Below, piece by piece: positions 10,166 through 18,546 of a DNA stretch of 64,000 nucleotides (positions are counted from its first letter, which is position 1; each line of letters opens with the position of its first letter). This DNA is from Jiella pacifica (lineage in GTDB: Bacteria; Pseudomonadota; Alphaproteobacteria; Rhizobiales; Rhizobiaceae): assembly GCF_010500815.1 (NCBI RefSeq), contig NZ_JAAAMG010000003.1:124001-188000 (forward strand). Direction: 5' to 3'. The notes under the pieces were generated by a model that saw only the letters and a program-made list of their open reading frames with translations, made no database searches and was not told the origin of the DNA. Position numbers and translations under genes: made by a program.

Positions 10166-10386
10166 GTTCAGTCTCCTCCGCCGTCGGTCTCGCCGGCTTG
10201 TCGCTGCGTGAAAGTGGAGGATAAACTGCTGATTTTGCGAATGGTTCCGCTGTGAATTGGCGGATGATCGATGCGGCCTGCCCATCGTGGCGGCGGAATC
10301 GGCAGGCGGTTATGGATGGCGCATGAGCGGTCGGCGCGACGCGTGGCCGGCGGCATCGGACGATCCGATACCGCCTGCGCCGGCAT

Positions 10387-11112
10387 TCAGGCCAGATACT
10401 GCCCGCCATTGGCCGAAAGGGTCGCACCGGTGATGAAGCCGGCGTCGTCGGAGGTCAGGAAGACGACGCAGCGGGCGATCTCCTCGGGCTCGCCGAGCCG
10501 GCCCACCGGGATGTTCGCGACGATCTGCTTTTCCATCACTTCGGGCGGGATGGTCGCCATCATGTCGGTGTTGATGTAGCCGGGGCAGATGGCGTTGACG
10601 GTGATGTTCTTGCGGGCGCCTTCCTGGGCCAGCGCCTTGGTGAAGCCGATGTCGCCGGCTTTCGCGGCGGAATAGTTCACCTGGCCCATCTGGCCCTTCT
10701 GGCCGTTGATCGACGAGATGTTGACGATCCGGCCGAAAGAGCGGGCGCGCATGCCGTCCCAGACCGGCCGGGTCATGTTGAAGAGGCCGTTGAGATTGGT
10801 GTTGATGACCGCCTGCCAGTGCTCCGGCGTCATCTTGTGGAACATGGCGTCGCGGGTGATGCCGGCATTGTTGACGAGGATGTCGATCGGGCCGAGTTCG
10901 GCCTCGACCTTGGCGATGCCCGCGGCGCAGGCGTCGTAGGAGGCGACGTCCCACTTATAGACCGAAATGCCGGTCTCTTCCTTGAAGGCGTTCGCCCGCT
11001 CGTCGTTGCCGGCATAGGTGGCGGCGACGGTGTGGCCTGCGGCTTTCAGAGCTTTCGAGATCGCCGCGCCGATGCCGCGCGAGCCACCCGTGACGATTGC
11101 AGTTCTGGCCAT
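10387..11112 (-). CDS. phaB: Acetoacetyl-CoA reductase
   Basis: A 241-residue short-chain dehydrogenase that reduces acetoacetyl-CoA to (R)-3-hydroxybutyryl-CoA with NADPH, the second step of polyhydroxybutyrate synthesis. Visible are the nucleotide loop TGGSRGIG (residues 8-15), NNAG, the catalytic Ser in NISSINGQKGQ and the YSAAK motif, all in the PhbB pattern, and the C-terminus GATLSANGGQYLA. The start at 11112 follows a good ribosome site (GGGAGG). It is the last gene of a phaA-patatin-phaB run on the minus strand. FabG-type reductases are the alternative, but the pairing with phaA and the QKGQMGQVNYSAAKAG segment argue for PhaB. Confidence 0.95.
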   Translation of the reverse strand: MARTAIVTGGSRGIGAAISKALKAAGHTVAATYAGNDERANAFKEETGISVYKWDVASYDACAAGIAKVEAELGPIDILVNNAGITRDAMFHKMTPEHWQAVINTNLNGLFNMTRPVWDGMRARSFGRIVNISSINGQKGQMGQVNYSAAKAGDIGFTKALAQEGARKNITVNAICPGYINTDMMATIPPEVMEKQIVANIPVGRLGEPEEIARCVVFLTSDDAGFITGATLSANGGQYLA

Positions 11113-11201
11113 TTTTCCTCCCTTTCGATGGATCCGCCGGGCGGTTGGTCGATGCCGGCGGTAACCTTCCATGAAAGACTAGGGGCGGCGGGTGGCCGTG
11201 G

Positions 11202-12098
11202 CTAGCCGGAATTCGCCCGATCGGCCCGAAAGGCCGCGGAATCTGCCGCAACGAGATGGGAAGTCGCGCCGAAGGCGTGGAGAAACGCCTTGCCGTCCTC
11301 GACGCCGGCGTTCCAGGTGGCGACGATCTTGCCGCGGTCGGTGAAGTCGATCTTGTCGGCCGGCACGGCTTGCGACGGCTCGACATAGACGCGATCGGGG
11401 TGGTCCGGCAGGTTGCGGAACTTGCGGGTGAGGAGCACCAGCGTGCGGCCCCGGTTGCCGCTCGGCATCGGCGCCTTCGACGTCATGCCGCCGTCGATCA
11501 CCTTCCGGCCGTTCCAGCCCTGCAGGTTGAACACCGGCGGAATGACCGCGGCATTGCAGATGAGGTCGACGATGAGCCCGTCCCGGGCCGCCTGCCGCGC
11601 GTCGACAAGCTGCTGGTGGGCACCGAGCTTTTCGGGGAAGATCACGTGGGGGGTCGAGCGGATGGCGAGATCGGCGAGATAGGCGACCATCATCGGAAAG
11701 GTCGTCAGCTTGGGAAAGCCGCTATGCGGCGGATGGGCGAGCAGCACCTCGAAACAAGGGCCGTCAGCGATCCGTGCCACCGCTTCGTCGTCGAGGGTCT
11801 CGCGCACCACCTCGCGATACATCTGCTGGTGCGGCGTGAGGCCGTTTTCCTCGAACTCGTCCCAGTCGATCGAGACGTTGCAGTCGCGTCGGTCGAAGGC
11901 CGTGCCCATCACCTCGAGCAGCTTCTCGTCCCGCCCGCCGATGAAGCAGGCGGCCGCCAGCGCGCCGCCGGACACACCGGCGATGCGCTCCGGCTTCAGA
12001 TCGAGCGGCCGGCGCACCGTGTCGAGAAAGCCGCCATGCCAGAAGCAGCGGGTGCCGCCGCCGGAGAAGACGAGTTGTTCGAAGGGGGCGTCGACCAA
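11202..12098 (-). CDS. Patatin-like phospholipase/acyl hydrolase
   Basis: A 298-residue patatin-family protein with the oxyanion loop SGGGTR (residues 12-17), nucleophile elbow GVSGG (Ser43) and the dyad partner IDGG (Asp202). Such enzymes hydrolyse acyl esters of lipids. There is no signal peptide, so it is likely cytoplasmic. The start is a TTG at 12098: an AAAGGAG ribosome site lies 8 bases upstream, and an in-frame ATG or GTG would lose the oxyanion loop. It sits between phaA (45 bp) and phaB (89 bp) on the same strand, which suggests a link to PHB granules or storage lipid turnover, though that is inference. Confidence 0.85.
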   Translation of the reverse strand: MVDAPFEQLVFSGGGTRCFWHGGFLDTVRRPLDLKPERIAGVSGGALAAACFIGGRDEKLLEVMGTAFDRRDCNVSIDWDEFEENGLTPHQQMYREVVRETLDDEAVARIADGPCFEVLLAHPPHSGFPKLTTFPMMVAYLADLAIRSTPHVIFPEKLGAHQQLVDARQAARDGLIVDLICNAAVIPPVFNLQGWNGRKVIDGGMTSKAPMPSGNRGRTLVLLTRKFRNLPDHPDRVYVEPSQAVPADKIDFTDRGKIVATWNAGVEDGKAFLHAFGATSHLVAADSAAFRADRANSG

Positions 12099-12143
12099 GT
12101 CAGGCGCTCCTTTCCGGCTCCTTTCAGATATACGCGGCTCGGA

Positions 12144-13328
12144 TCACATCCGTTCGAAGCACATGGCGACACCCATGCCGCCGCCGATGCACAGCGTCGC
12201 GAGGCCCTTCTTGGCGTCGCGGCGGATCATCTCGTGGATCAGCGTGTTGAGGATGCGGTTGCCGGAGGCGCCGATCGGGTGACCGATGGCGATCGCGCCG
12301 CCATTGACGTTGACGATGTCCGGGTTCCAGCCGAGGTCCTTGTTGACGGCGCAGGCCTGGGCCGCGAAGGCCTCGTTGGCCTCGACGAGATCGAGATCGT
12401 CGACCGACCAGCCGGCCTTTTCCAGCGCCTTCTTCGAAGCGGGGATCGGGCCGGTGCCCATGATCGCCGGATCGACGCCGGCCGTCGCCCAGGAGACGAT
12501 GCGCACCAGCGGCGTCAGCCCGCGCTTCTCCGCCTCGGCCTCGCTCATCAGGACGGTCGCGGCCGCGCCGTCATTGATGCCCGATGCATTGGCGGCGGTC
12601 ACCGAGCCTTCCTTGTCGAAGGCCGGGCGCAGCTTGGCGATGCCCTCCATGGTGACGCCGTGCTTGATGTATTCGTCCTTGTCGACGACCGTGTCGCCTT
12701 TGCGGCCCTTGACGGTGAAGGGGACGATCTCGTCCTGGAAGCGGCCGGCCTTCTGGGCGGCCTCGGCCTTGTTCTGGCTCTTGACCGCGAACTCGTCCTG
12801 GATCTCGCGGGTGAGTTGCCACTGCCGCGCGACGTTCTCGGCGGTGTTGCCCATGTGATAGCCGTTGAAGGCGTCGATCAGCCCGTCCTTCAGCATGGTG
12901 TCGACCATCTTCAGGTCGCCCATCTTCTGGCCGGCCCTGAGATAGGCGGCGTGCGGGGCCATCGACATGGATTCCTGGCCGCCGGCGACGATCACCTTGG
13001 CGTCTCCCATGGCGATCTGCTGCATGCCGATGGCGACGGTGCGAAGGCCTGAGCCGCAGAGCTGGTTGAGCCCCCAGGCGGTGGTCTCCTTGGGGCAGCC
13101 GGCGGCCATCGCCGCCTGCCGCGCGGGGTTCTGGCCCTCGGCGGCGGTGAGGATCTGGCCCATAATGACCTCGTCCACATCGCTGGCCTCGACATTCGCC
13201 CGCGACAGGGCTTCCTTGATCGCGGCCGCGCCGAGTTCGTGGGCCGGAACCTGCGCAAAGGCGCCGTTGAACGAGCCGACCGGCGTACGCGCAGCGCCGA
13301 CGATCACCACGGATTGCGTATTGCTCAT
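12144..13328 (-). CDS. phaA: Acetyl-CoA C-acetyltransferase (beta-ketothiolase)
   Basis: A 394-residue biosynthetic thiolase that condenses two acetyl-CoA to acetoacetyl-CoA, the first PHB step. The active-site residues are all present: Cys91 in NQLCGSGLR, His350 in GHPIGASG and Cys380 in CIGGGMG, with the same spacing as the Zoogloea enzyme. The ATG at 13328 is preferred over two nearby upstream ATGs because the GGAGG lies at a good distance and [18 protein letters not shown] is the usual N-terminus. It is the promoter-proximal gene of phaA-patatin-phaB and is divergent from phaR. Confidence 0.97.
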   Translation of the reverse strand: MSNTQSVVIVGAARTPVGSFNGAFAQVPAHELGAAAIKEALSRANVEASDVDEVIMGQILTAAEGQNPARQAAMAAGCPKETTAWGLNQLCGSGLRTVAIGMQQIAMGDAKVIVAGGQESMSMAPHAAYLRAGQKMGDLKMVDTMLKDGLIDAFNGYHMGNTAENVARQWQLTREIQDEFAVKSQNKAEAAQKAGRFQDEIVPFTVKGRKGDTVVDKDEYIKHGVTMEGIAKLRPAFDKEGSVTAANASGINDGAAATVLMSEAEAEKRGLTPLVRIVSWATAGVDPAIMGTGPIPASKKALEKAGWSVDDLDLVEANEAFAAQACAVNKDLGWNPDIVNVNGGAIAIGHPIGASGNRILNTLIHEMIRRDAKKGLATLCIGGGMGVAMCFERM

Positions 13329-13721
13329 TGTCATTTCCTCCGGCATTCGCGTCTTCGCGCTTCAGATAGGGCTGAGGCACGAAGGCAAAAGGGGCGGCAT
13401 TCGTCAAGCCGGGGGCGGGGTCGAAGCGCGCCGCTTGCCCGGAAGGCCCCGGTTGGCGGGCGAGGGCGCGAAGGTCGGGGCCGGCCGACATCACGCCCTC
13501 CGAACGCACGGTCAGATCTCGGGAGCCACCGTGGCGGGCCGCCGCCGAGACGAGGGCGGATGGCAGCCGGTGCTTCGCTCTTTCGCGCTTGCGAAGCGCC
13601 CATGAACCATGGAACCATTTGGATTATGCCGCAACTTGTGCCTATCCTTTATGCGGCGCACATGAGCGTCCGCACAAAAGTGCGGCGTTTCCAAGTCTCG
13701 GCGGGTTCGAAGGAGTTGCCA
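13329..13721. other. phaA-phaR divergent intergenic region
   Basis: This 393-bp region separates phaA (minus strand) and phaR (plus strand) and must hold both promoters. The phaR-proximal 100 bases are rich in TGC and GCA words and contain the perfect inverted repeat at 13670-13685. The remainder reads as GC-rich sequence without a credible gene on either strand. Confidence 0.6.
13670..13685. promoter_or_regulatory. Perfect inverted repeat upstream of phaR
   Basis: CCGCAC-AAAA-GTGCGG is a perfect 6-bp inverted repeat ending 36 bp before the phaR start. It lies in a TGC-rich segment, and PhaR proteins bind TGC-rich operators and repress their own gene. It may therefore be the autoregulatory operator, or a hairpin in the phaR leader RNA. 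Confidence 0.45.
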
Positions 13722-14333
13722 ATGGCCAGAAACGACGAAGTGACGGTCATCAAGAAGTACGCCAACCGGCGGCTCTACAACACCGGAACCAGCACCTACG
13801 TGACCCTCGAAAACCTTGCCGTCATGGTCAAGAACAACGAGGAGTTCGTCGTCCAGGACGCCAAGACCGGCGAGGACATCACCCGTTCGGTGCTGACCCA
13901 GATCATTTTCGAGCAGGAGAACAAGGGCGGCCAGAATCTGATGCCGATCGCCTTCCTGCGGCAGCTGATCCGCTTTTACGGCGACCAGATGCAGGCGGTC
14001 ATCCCGGGCTATCTCGAACATTCGATGTCGGCTTTCGCCAAGGAGCAGGAAGCGTTCCGCGACAAGGTGACGGGTGCGATCACCCAGACGCCGATCAAGA
14101 TCATGGAAGCCCAGGTGCGGCGCAACACGGAGATGTTCCGCCGCGCCATGATGATGTTCAATCCTTTCGTCGCCGGTGCGATGGGCGACGTCGAACCGGG
14201 GGGCGAGGCGGGCGATCCGCGCAGCAACGGCAGCACCGGTCAAAATCGCGACGACGATCTCAAGGCGATGCGCGAGCAGCTCCAGCGCATGCAGGAGCGG
14301 CTCGAGGCGCTGGACGACAAGAAGGGTGCCTGA
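13722..14333 (+). CDS. phaR: Polyhydroxyalkanoate synthesis regulator PhaR
   Basis: A 203-residue DNA- and PHB-binding repressor that senses the polymer and controls phasin and PHB genes. The N-terminal PHB/PHA accumulation DNA-binding domain is unmistakable (VIKKYANRRLYNTGTSTYVT, residues 9-28), followed by the PHB-accumulation region (QEAFRDKV, FRRAMMMFNPF). A polar linker and a short C-terminal coiled coil (LKAMREQLQRMQERLEAL) follow. An AAGGAG ribosome site precedes the ATG at 13722. It is divergent from phaA, the usual arrangement in alphaproteobacteria. Confidence 0.96.
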   Translation: MARNDEVTVIKKYANRRLYNTGTSTYVTLENLAVMVKNNEEFVVQDAKTGEDITRSVLTQIIFEQENKGGQNLMPIAFLRQLIRFYGDQMQAVIPGYLEHSMSAFAKEQEAFRDKVTGAITQTPIKIMEAQVRRNTEMFRRAMMMFNPFVAGAMGDVEPGGEAGDPRSNGSTGQNRDDDLKAMREQLQRMQERLEALDDKKGA

Positions 14334-14396
14334 GGCCGGGGCGGCAGTCGGAAGAGAAGCGGTACCGGAACGTCGCCCCCAAGGGTTTCGACACCT

Positions 14397-15341
14397 CTAA
14401 GAATCGGCGAAGGCCTTGATGAGGTGATGGGCGATGGCGAAGGGCTTCGGCACCATCAGCCCATCCGGATGGTTGCCCGCCAGCATGGCCCGGACCTCGT
14501 CGCGGGAGAACCAGCGGCAGTCCTCGAGTTCCGTCGTGTCGAAGGTGATGTCGCGGCTGGTCGCCAGCCCCAGGCAGCCGATCATCAGATTGCAGGGAAA
14601 CGGCCAGGGCTGGGAGGCGAGGAAGGTGATCTCGCCGACGGCGACGCCGGCCTCTTCCATGGTTTCGCGGCGCACCGCATCCTCCAGCGTCTCCCCCGGT
14701 TCGACGAAGCCGGCGAGACAGGACCAGAAGTTCTCCGGAAATCGCGGCTGGCGGCCGAGGATGCAGCGCCCCTCTCCGTCATGGACGAGCATGATCGTCA
14801 CCGGATCGGTGCGCGGAAAGATGACGTTGTCGCAGGCCGTGCATTCGCGTCGATAGCCCGCCGCGGCCGAGCGGGTCGGCTTTCCACAGACGCCGCAGAA
14901 CTGGTTCTTGGCGTGCCAGCCGATCAGATGGGCGCCCTGTGCCAGACGGCCCTCCGTATCGGGATCCAGCCGCCCCTCCATGGCGATGCCGCGAAGATCC
15001 ACGGCCGCGACGCCGGCCGGCGTATCGTCGTCGGCGGATGCGACGAGCGCGGCGAGCGCCGGCCGGCCGGCTGCATCGAAGCCGAGCAGGATTGCCTCGC
15101 CGAGATCGGCAGCGAGCGCCCGTGCCTCCAAAACCGAAAACCTCGCATCGAGCGCCGACCCCTCGGTCTTCACCAGCCACTTTCCGCCGGCCGAGAGATA
15201 AAGGCCGGCTTCGCCATGGGCGAGGGCGTCCGCAAGGCTTTCGGCCGTTCGCAATTCGCCGTCGCGGCGAAGCGTGTTGCCGGAAAAGCCGGTCCGCGTG
15301 CTGACCTCCGAAAAGGCGGTTTGCCCCTCGATCTCGCTCAT
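14397..15341 (-). CDS. nudC: NAD(+) diphosphatase / Nudix hydrolase NudC
   Basis: A 314-residue Nudix enzyme that cleaves NAD(H) to NMN(H) and AMP, and in E. coli removes NAD caps from RNA. The zinc ribbon CGVCGK...CTACD is present, then the Nudix box GFVEPGETLEDAV..ETMEEAGV and the NudC-specific SQPWPFP motif. The ATG at 15341 (MSEIEGQTAFSEV) was chosen; an upstream codon at 15374 would add an arginine-rich stretch. It follows the HIT-family gene on the same strand after 204 bp and converges on phaR. Confidence 0.94.
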   Translation of the reverse strand: MSEIEGQTAFSEVSTRTGFSGNTLRRDGELRTAESLADALAHGEAGLYLSAGGKWLVKTEGSALDARFSVLEARALAADLGEAILLGFDAAGRPALAALVASADDDTPAGVAAVDLRGIAMEGRLDPDTEGRLAQGAHLIGWHAKNQFCGVCGKPTRSAAAGYRRECTACDNVIFPRTDPVTIMLVHDGEGRCILGRQPRFPENFWSCLAGFVEPGETLEDAVRRETMEEAGVAVGEITFLASQPWPFPCNLMIGCLGLATSRDITFDTTELEDCRWFSRDEVRAMLAGNHPDGLMVPKPFAIAHHLIKAFADS

Positions 15342-15545
15342 CCGTGGTCTCCGCTGGTGGCGTGAATTCGTCATTTGTCATCGATGCCGGCCCCGCGATC
15401 CGGCCGTAAGGCGGCCAAATCTGTAGGCGCCAGCGGAAAATCACTCTGCTGGGGGCACCGGGCACCCGGCTTGTGCCTTCGAGCGACGTGAACCCTGGTG
15501 TCGGAACCGGATCACCCCGAGGCGATCACCCGTGTCGTAGCGCTG

Positions 15546-15962
15546 CTATCTCTCCGAATGCAACGACTTGGCAAGCCCGTCCCGCGTCGTCGCCAGGGCT
15601 TCGTCCCCATAGGGCTCGGCTTGCCCGAAGCCCCAGACCGGCCCCGGCCAGCCAGGATCCCCGGCGCGCCGCGCGATGACGTGGACGTGCAGCATCGGCA
15701 CCATGTTGCCGAGCGAGCCGACATTGATCTTGTCGGCGCCGGCGAAGCCCTTCAGCGCCTTGGCGACCATGCAGGTCTCGAAGGTCAGGGTCGTCTGGTC
15801 GAGGGGGGTGAGATCGTGCAACTCGGTGATTCCATCCCTCTGGGGAACGAGGATCAGCCACGGCCAGCGGCGATCCTTCATCAGGCGGACCGTGCAGAGG
15901 CCGAGCGTGGCGACCTCCACGGTGTCGGCCGCAAGTCGCGGGTCGAGTTGGAACTGGTGCAT
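15546..15962 (-). CDS. HIT-family protein
   Basis: A 138-residue histidine-triad nucleotide-binding protein with the motif MLHVHVIARR near residue 95, the QLHVHVVAR-type variant widespread in alphaproteobacteria. HIT proteins hydrolyse or transfer nucleotidyl groups; the substrate is not predictable here. The ATG at 15962 (MHQFQLDPRLAADTVEV) is the family N-terminus. The frame stays open further upstream, but that part lies across the oppositely transcribed SRP RNA and its promoter and is not coding. Confidence 0.88.
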   Translation of the reverse strand: MHQFQLDPRLAADTVEVATLGLCTVRLMKDRRWPWLILVPQRDGITELHDLTPLDQTTLTFETCMVAKALKGFAGADKINVGSLGNMVPMLHVHVIARRAGDPGWPGPVWGFGQAEPYGDEALATTRDGLAKSLHSER

Positions 15963-16002
15963 GGGGTCGCGTGCCTCCCGTCGGTCCTTTTCGGTACCCC
16001 GC

Positions 16003-16031
16003 TTGCAATTAGGCGTCTTTTCGCCGATATG
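16003..16031 (+). promoter_or_regulatory. Candidate sigma-70 promoter of the SRP RNA
   Basis: TTGCAA at 16003-16008 and GATATG at 16026-16031 are separated by 17 bases. The predicted start about 7 bases later falls at the 5-prime end inferred for the SRP RNA from its terminal stem. The minus-10 match is only partial, but the independent agreement on the start supports it. Confidence 0.45.
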
Positions 16032-16038
16032 GAGCCCC

Positions 16039-16138
16039 GGGAGGTTGGTGGTGGACGAGCCACTCGCCAACCGGGTCAGGTCCGGAAGGAAGCAGCCCCA
16101 ACGAGCTATGGCACGGGTCATCGTGCCAGCCTCCCACC
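16039..16138 (+). ncRNA. ffs: Signal recognition particle RNA (4.5S, small type)
   Basis: The conserved SRP domain IV is unmistakable: GGTCAGGTCCGGAAGGAAGC, followed by AGCC, which form the asymmetric and symmetric loops and the GGAA tetraloop that bind Ffh. The ends pair as a terminal stem (GGGAGG at 16039 with CCTCCC at 16130-16135), giving a roughly 100-nt hairpin RNA. A run of six T at 16142-16147 follows and probably terminates it. Ffh with this RNA targets nascent membrane proteins to FtsY. Divergent from the HIT gene; no dnaX follows as it does in many relatives. Confidence 0.96.
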
Positions 16139-16147
16139 CTCTTTTTT

Positions 16148-16783
16148 CCGGCCGCGATCCGCATTGGTGCCGCCCTTAGGGCCGGCGCCCCTGCAGAGGC
16201 GCGGCGGATCCGTTCCTGCTCGAACGGATGGGGCTTTCCGGTCGATCCGTGCTTCACTGGGCTAGACCATGCGACCGGCCGTCCGGTTCGGATCGGCGCC
16301 GTCTCGGTGCGCGACGGCGATTGCCGTTCGTCGGTGGCCGACTTTACATCCCGGGCGCCGCTCCCGGGCCTCTTTCTCTTTCCGTTCTGCCGATGTCAGC
16401 GAGACGCCCGCCGGACGCCCACGGCGGGCGAGCCATGGCGCCCGACGGCCGATCAAGGACGCGAAAACCACTCCCGCATCCGGCAGTTTCGCCGCCCTCG
16501 GCCGAGCCCTGCCGGAGCCGATCGCTCTCCGCCGGGGCAGTTCCCCGCGCGCCGCTGGTCTCGCAGTGCGGCAGAGTGGTCGACCCGGGCGCAATCTTCG
16601 CGTAAGTTTGCCGCTGCAGGAGAGGCCGCTGATGCCGTGCAGCGCAACGAACATGCGACGGTCGGCGGTTTCGGCGCCCTCGTCGGGCGCAATCGGACGG
16701 GTCGCGTTCGGCCATGAACTGGCCTATGGCCCGAAGAGGGTGGTGAACCCTTCAACATCTGGTACGAAGAAGCGGATCACACG
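16148..16783. other. Long non-coding gap after the SRP RNA
   Basis: About 640 bp hold no gene I can support. All open frames here are arginine-, serine- and proline-rich, on both strands, as expected for GC-rich non-coding DNA. None has a recognisable domain or a good ribosome site. No tRNA or clear repeat was seen. Confidence 0.5.
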
Positions 16784-16978
16784 ATGTACACACGCCTTAC
16801 CGTCCTGACGATTCTGATCGCGTTGTTCGGTCTCGGCATGAGCTACCTCGTCCAGCGGCCTGCCCCGGCAACGTCCACCAGCTTCGTCGCTTCGGTTTCG
16901 GGCGGCACTTGCGACTATTCCTCCGGAACGCTCTGCCGCATCAATCGCGCCGGACCCGGCGTGCAGGCGAAATTTTGA
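16784..16978 (+). CDS. Small putative membrane or secreted peptide
   Basis: A 64-residue frame: a hydrophobic N-terminal segment (residues about 5-24, LTVLTILIALFGLGMSYLV) followed by a short polar tail with two cysteines (GGTCDYSSGTLCRI). The shape is that of an uncleaved signal anchor or a small exported protein. No family is recognised. The ribosome site is weak, and it lies alone 49 bp before amn on the same strand. It could be chance, but the coherent hydrophobic start favours a real gene. Confidence 0.4.
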   Translation: MYTRLTVLTILIALFGLGMSYLVQRPAPATSTSFVASVSGGTCDYSSGTLCRINRAGPGVQAKF

Positions 16979-17027
16979 CGCTTCCCCCGTCTTACCGGCG
17001 CCATCGACCGGCATTACAGCTCATGCC

Positions 17028-18530
17028 ATGACAGTCTTCGACACCCCGACCGAACACCTGCCGATCGTCTCCCCCGAGGCCGCTCCCCCCCGACCGTTCG
17101 GCAATGCCGACGAAGCGGTGGCCGAGTTGCGGCGCCTCTACGAGCGTTCGGTCGCCTTTCTCTCGAAGAGCTTCGACGAGGTCCTTTCGAGCGCGAGCGC
17201 CTCGCGGCGCTACAGGGCCTTCTATCCGGAAGTCTCGGTGACGACCCGCACCCACGCCCGGGTGGATTCGCGGCTCGCCTTCGGCCACGTGCCGCTGCCG
17301 GGCGACTATGCCGCGACGGTCACCCGGCCCGATCTCTTCGATCGCTATCTCGCCGAGCAGCTCGATCTCATCCTGAAGAACCATGGGCAGCCGGTCCATA
17401 TCGGCGATTCGACGACGCCGATCCCGCTGCATTTCGCGCTGCCCGACGGTGTCCATGTCGACGGCGGGATGGCGGAGAAGCTCGACCACCCCTTGCGGGA
17501 CATCTTCGACGTTCCCGATCTCGGCGCCACCGACGACAGGATCGTCAACGGCACCTTCGAGCCATACCCGGGCGAACGTCTGCCGCTCGCCCCCTTCACG
17601 GCGCAGCGCGTCGACTATTCGCTGCACCGGCTCTCCCACTACACCGCGACGCGGCCGCTGCATTTTCAGAACTTCGTCCTGTTCACCAACTACCAGTTCT
17701 ATGTCGACGAGTTCTGCATGCTGGCGCGTGAGATGATGCGCCGCGGCGGCGAGGGATTCGAGGAATTCGTCGAGCCCGGCGACATGGTGACGCCGGCGGG
17801 CTTCGAGCAGCCGGTGTCGGGAACGGCGCCGCTCAGACTGCCGCAGATGCCGGCCTATCATCTGAAGCGCGCCGATGGCAGCGGCATCACCATGATCAAC
17901 ATCGGCGTCGGCCCCTCGAACGCCAAGACGATCACCGATCATGTCGCGGTGTTGCGTCCGCATGCCTGGCTGATGCTCGGCCACTGCGCCGGCCTCAGAA
18001 ACAGCCAGGCGCTCGGCGACTACGTCCTCGCCCATGCCTATGTGCGCGAGGACCATGTCCTCGACGCAGACCTGCCGCTGTGGGTGCCGATCCCGGCGCT
18101 GGCCGAAGTGCAGGTGGCGCTGGAAAAGGCGGTGGAGGAGGTGACGGGCCTCTCCGGCTACGATCTGAAGCGGATCATGCGCACCGGCACGGTCGCGACC
18201 ATCGACAACCGCAACTGGGAGCTTCGCGACCAGCGCGAGCCGGTGCAGCGGCTGTCGCAGTCGCGGGCGATCGCCCTCGACATGGAATCGGCGACGATCG
18301 CCGCCAACGGTTTTCGCTTCCGCGTTCCCTACGGCACGCTGCTCTGCGTTTCCGACAAGCCGCTGCATGGCGAGTTGAAGCTGCCGGGCATGGCGACTGA
18401 ATTCTATCGGCGGCAGGTCTCTCAGCATCTGAAGATCGGCATGCGGGCGCTGCAGCTGATGAGCGAGTTGCCGTCGGAGCGGGTGCATTCGCGCAAGCTG
18501 CGCTCCTTCTTCGAGACGGCCTTCCAGTGA
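17028..18530 (+). CDS. amn: AMP nucleosidase
   Basis: This 500-residue enzyme hydrolyses AMP to adenine and ribose 5-phosphate and so regulates the adenylate pool. An N-terminal AMP nucleosidase domain (to about residue 190) precedes a purine-phosphorylase-like catalytic domain. Catalytic-domain segments include MINIGVGPSNAKTITDH, LMLGHCAGL and the late acidic motif ALDMESATIAANGFRF. The size matches the family (about 480-500). The N-terminus MTVFDTPTEHLPIVSPEAAP fits alphaproteobacterial Amn. A membrane-anchored EEP protein follows after 16 bp and may be cotranscribed. Confidence 0.95.
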   Translation: MTVFDTPTEHLPIVSPEAAPPRPFGNADEAVAELRRLYERSVAFLSKSFDEVLSSASASRRYRAFYPEVSVTTRTHARVDSRLAFGHVPLPGDYAATVTRPDLFDRYLAEQLDLILKNHGQPVHIGDSTTPIPLHFALPDGVHVDGGMAEKLDHPLRDIFDVPDLGATDDRIVNGTFEPYPGERLPLAPFTAQRVDYSLHRLSHYTATRPLHFQNFVLFTNYQFYVDEFCMLAREMMRRGGEGFEEFVEPGDMVTPAGFEQPVSGTAPLRLPQMPAYHLKRADGSGITMINIGVGPSNAKTITDHVAVLRPHAWLMLGHCAGLRNSQALGDYVLAHAYVREDHVLDADLPLWVPIPALAEVQVALEKAVEEVTGLSGYDLKRIMRTGTVATIDNRNWELRDQREPVQRLSQSRAIALDMESATIAANGFRFRVPYGTLLCVSDKPLHGELKLPGMATEFYRRQVSQHLKIGMRALQLMSELPSERVHSRKLRSFFETAFQ

Positions 18531-18546
18531 CGGCGGATCCCCTCTG

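Noticed and set aside
10310-10954. A 214-codon minus-strand frame overlapping phaB
   Set aside because: Off-frame shadow of phaB, whose own frame carries the SDR motifs and a good ribosome site.
16269-16808. A 179-codon frame after the SRP RNA
   Set aside because: Arg/Ser/Pro-rich with no domain and no ribosome site; looks like GC-rich non-coding DNA.
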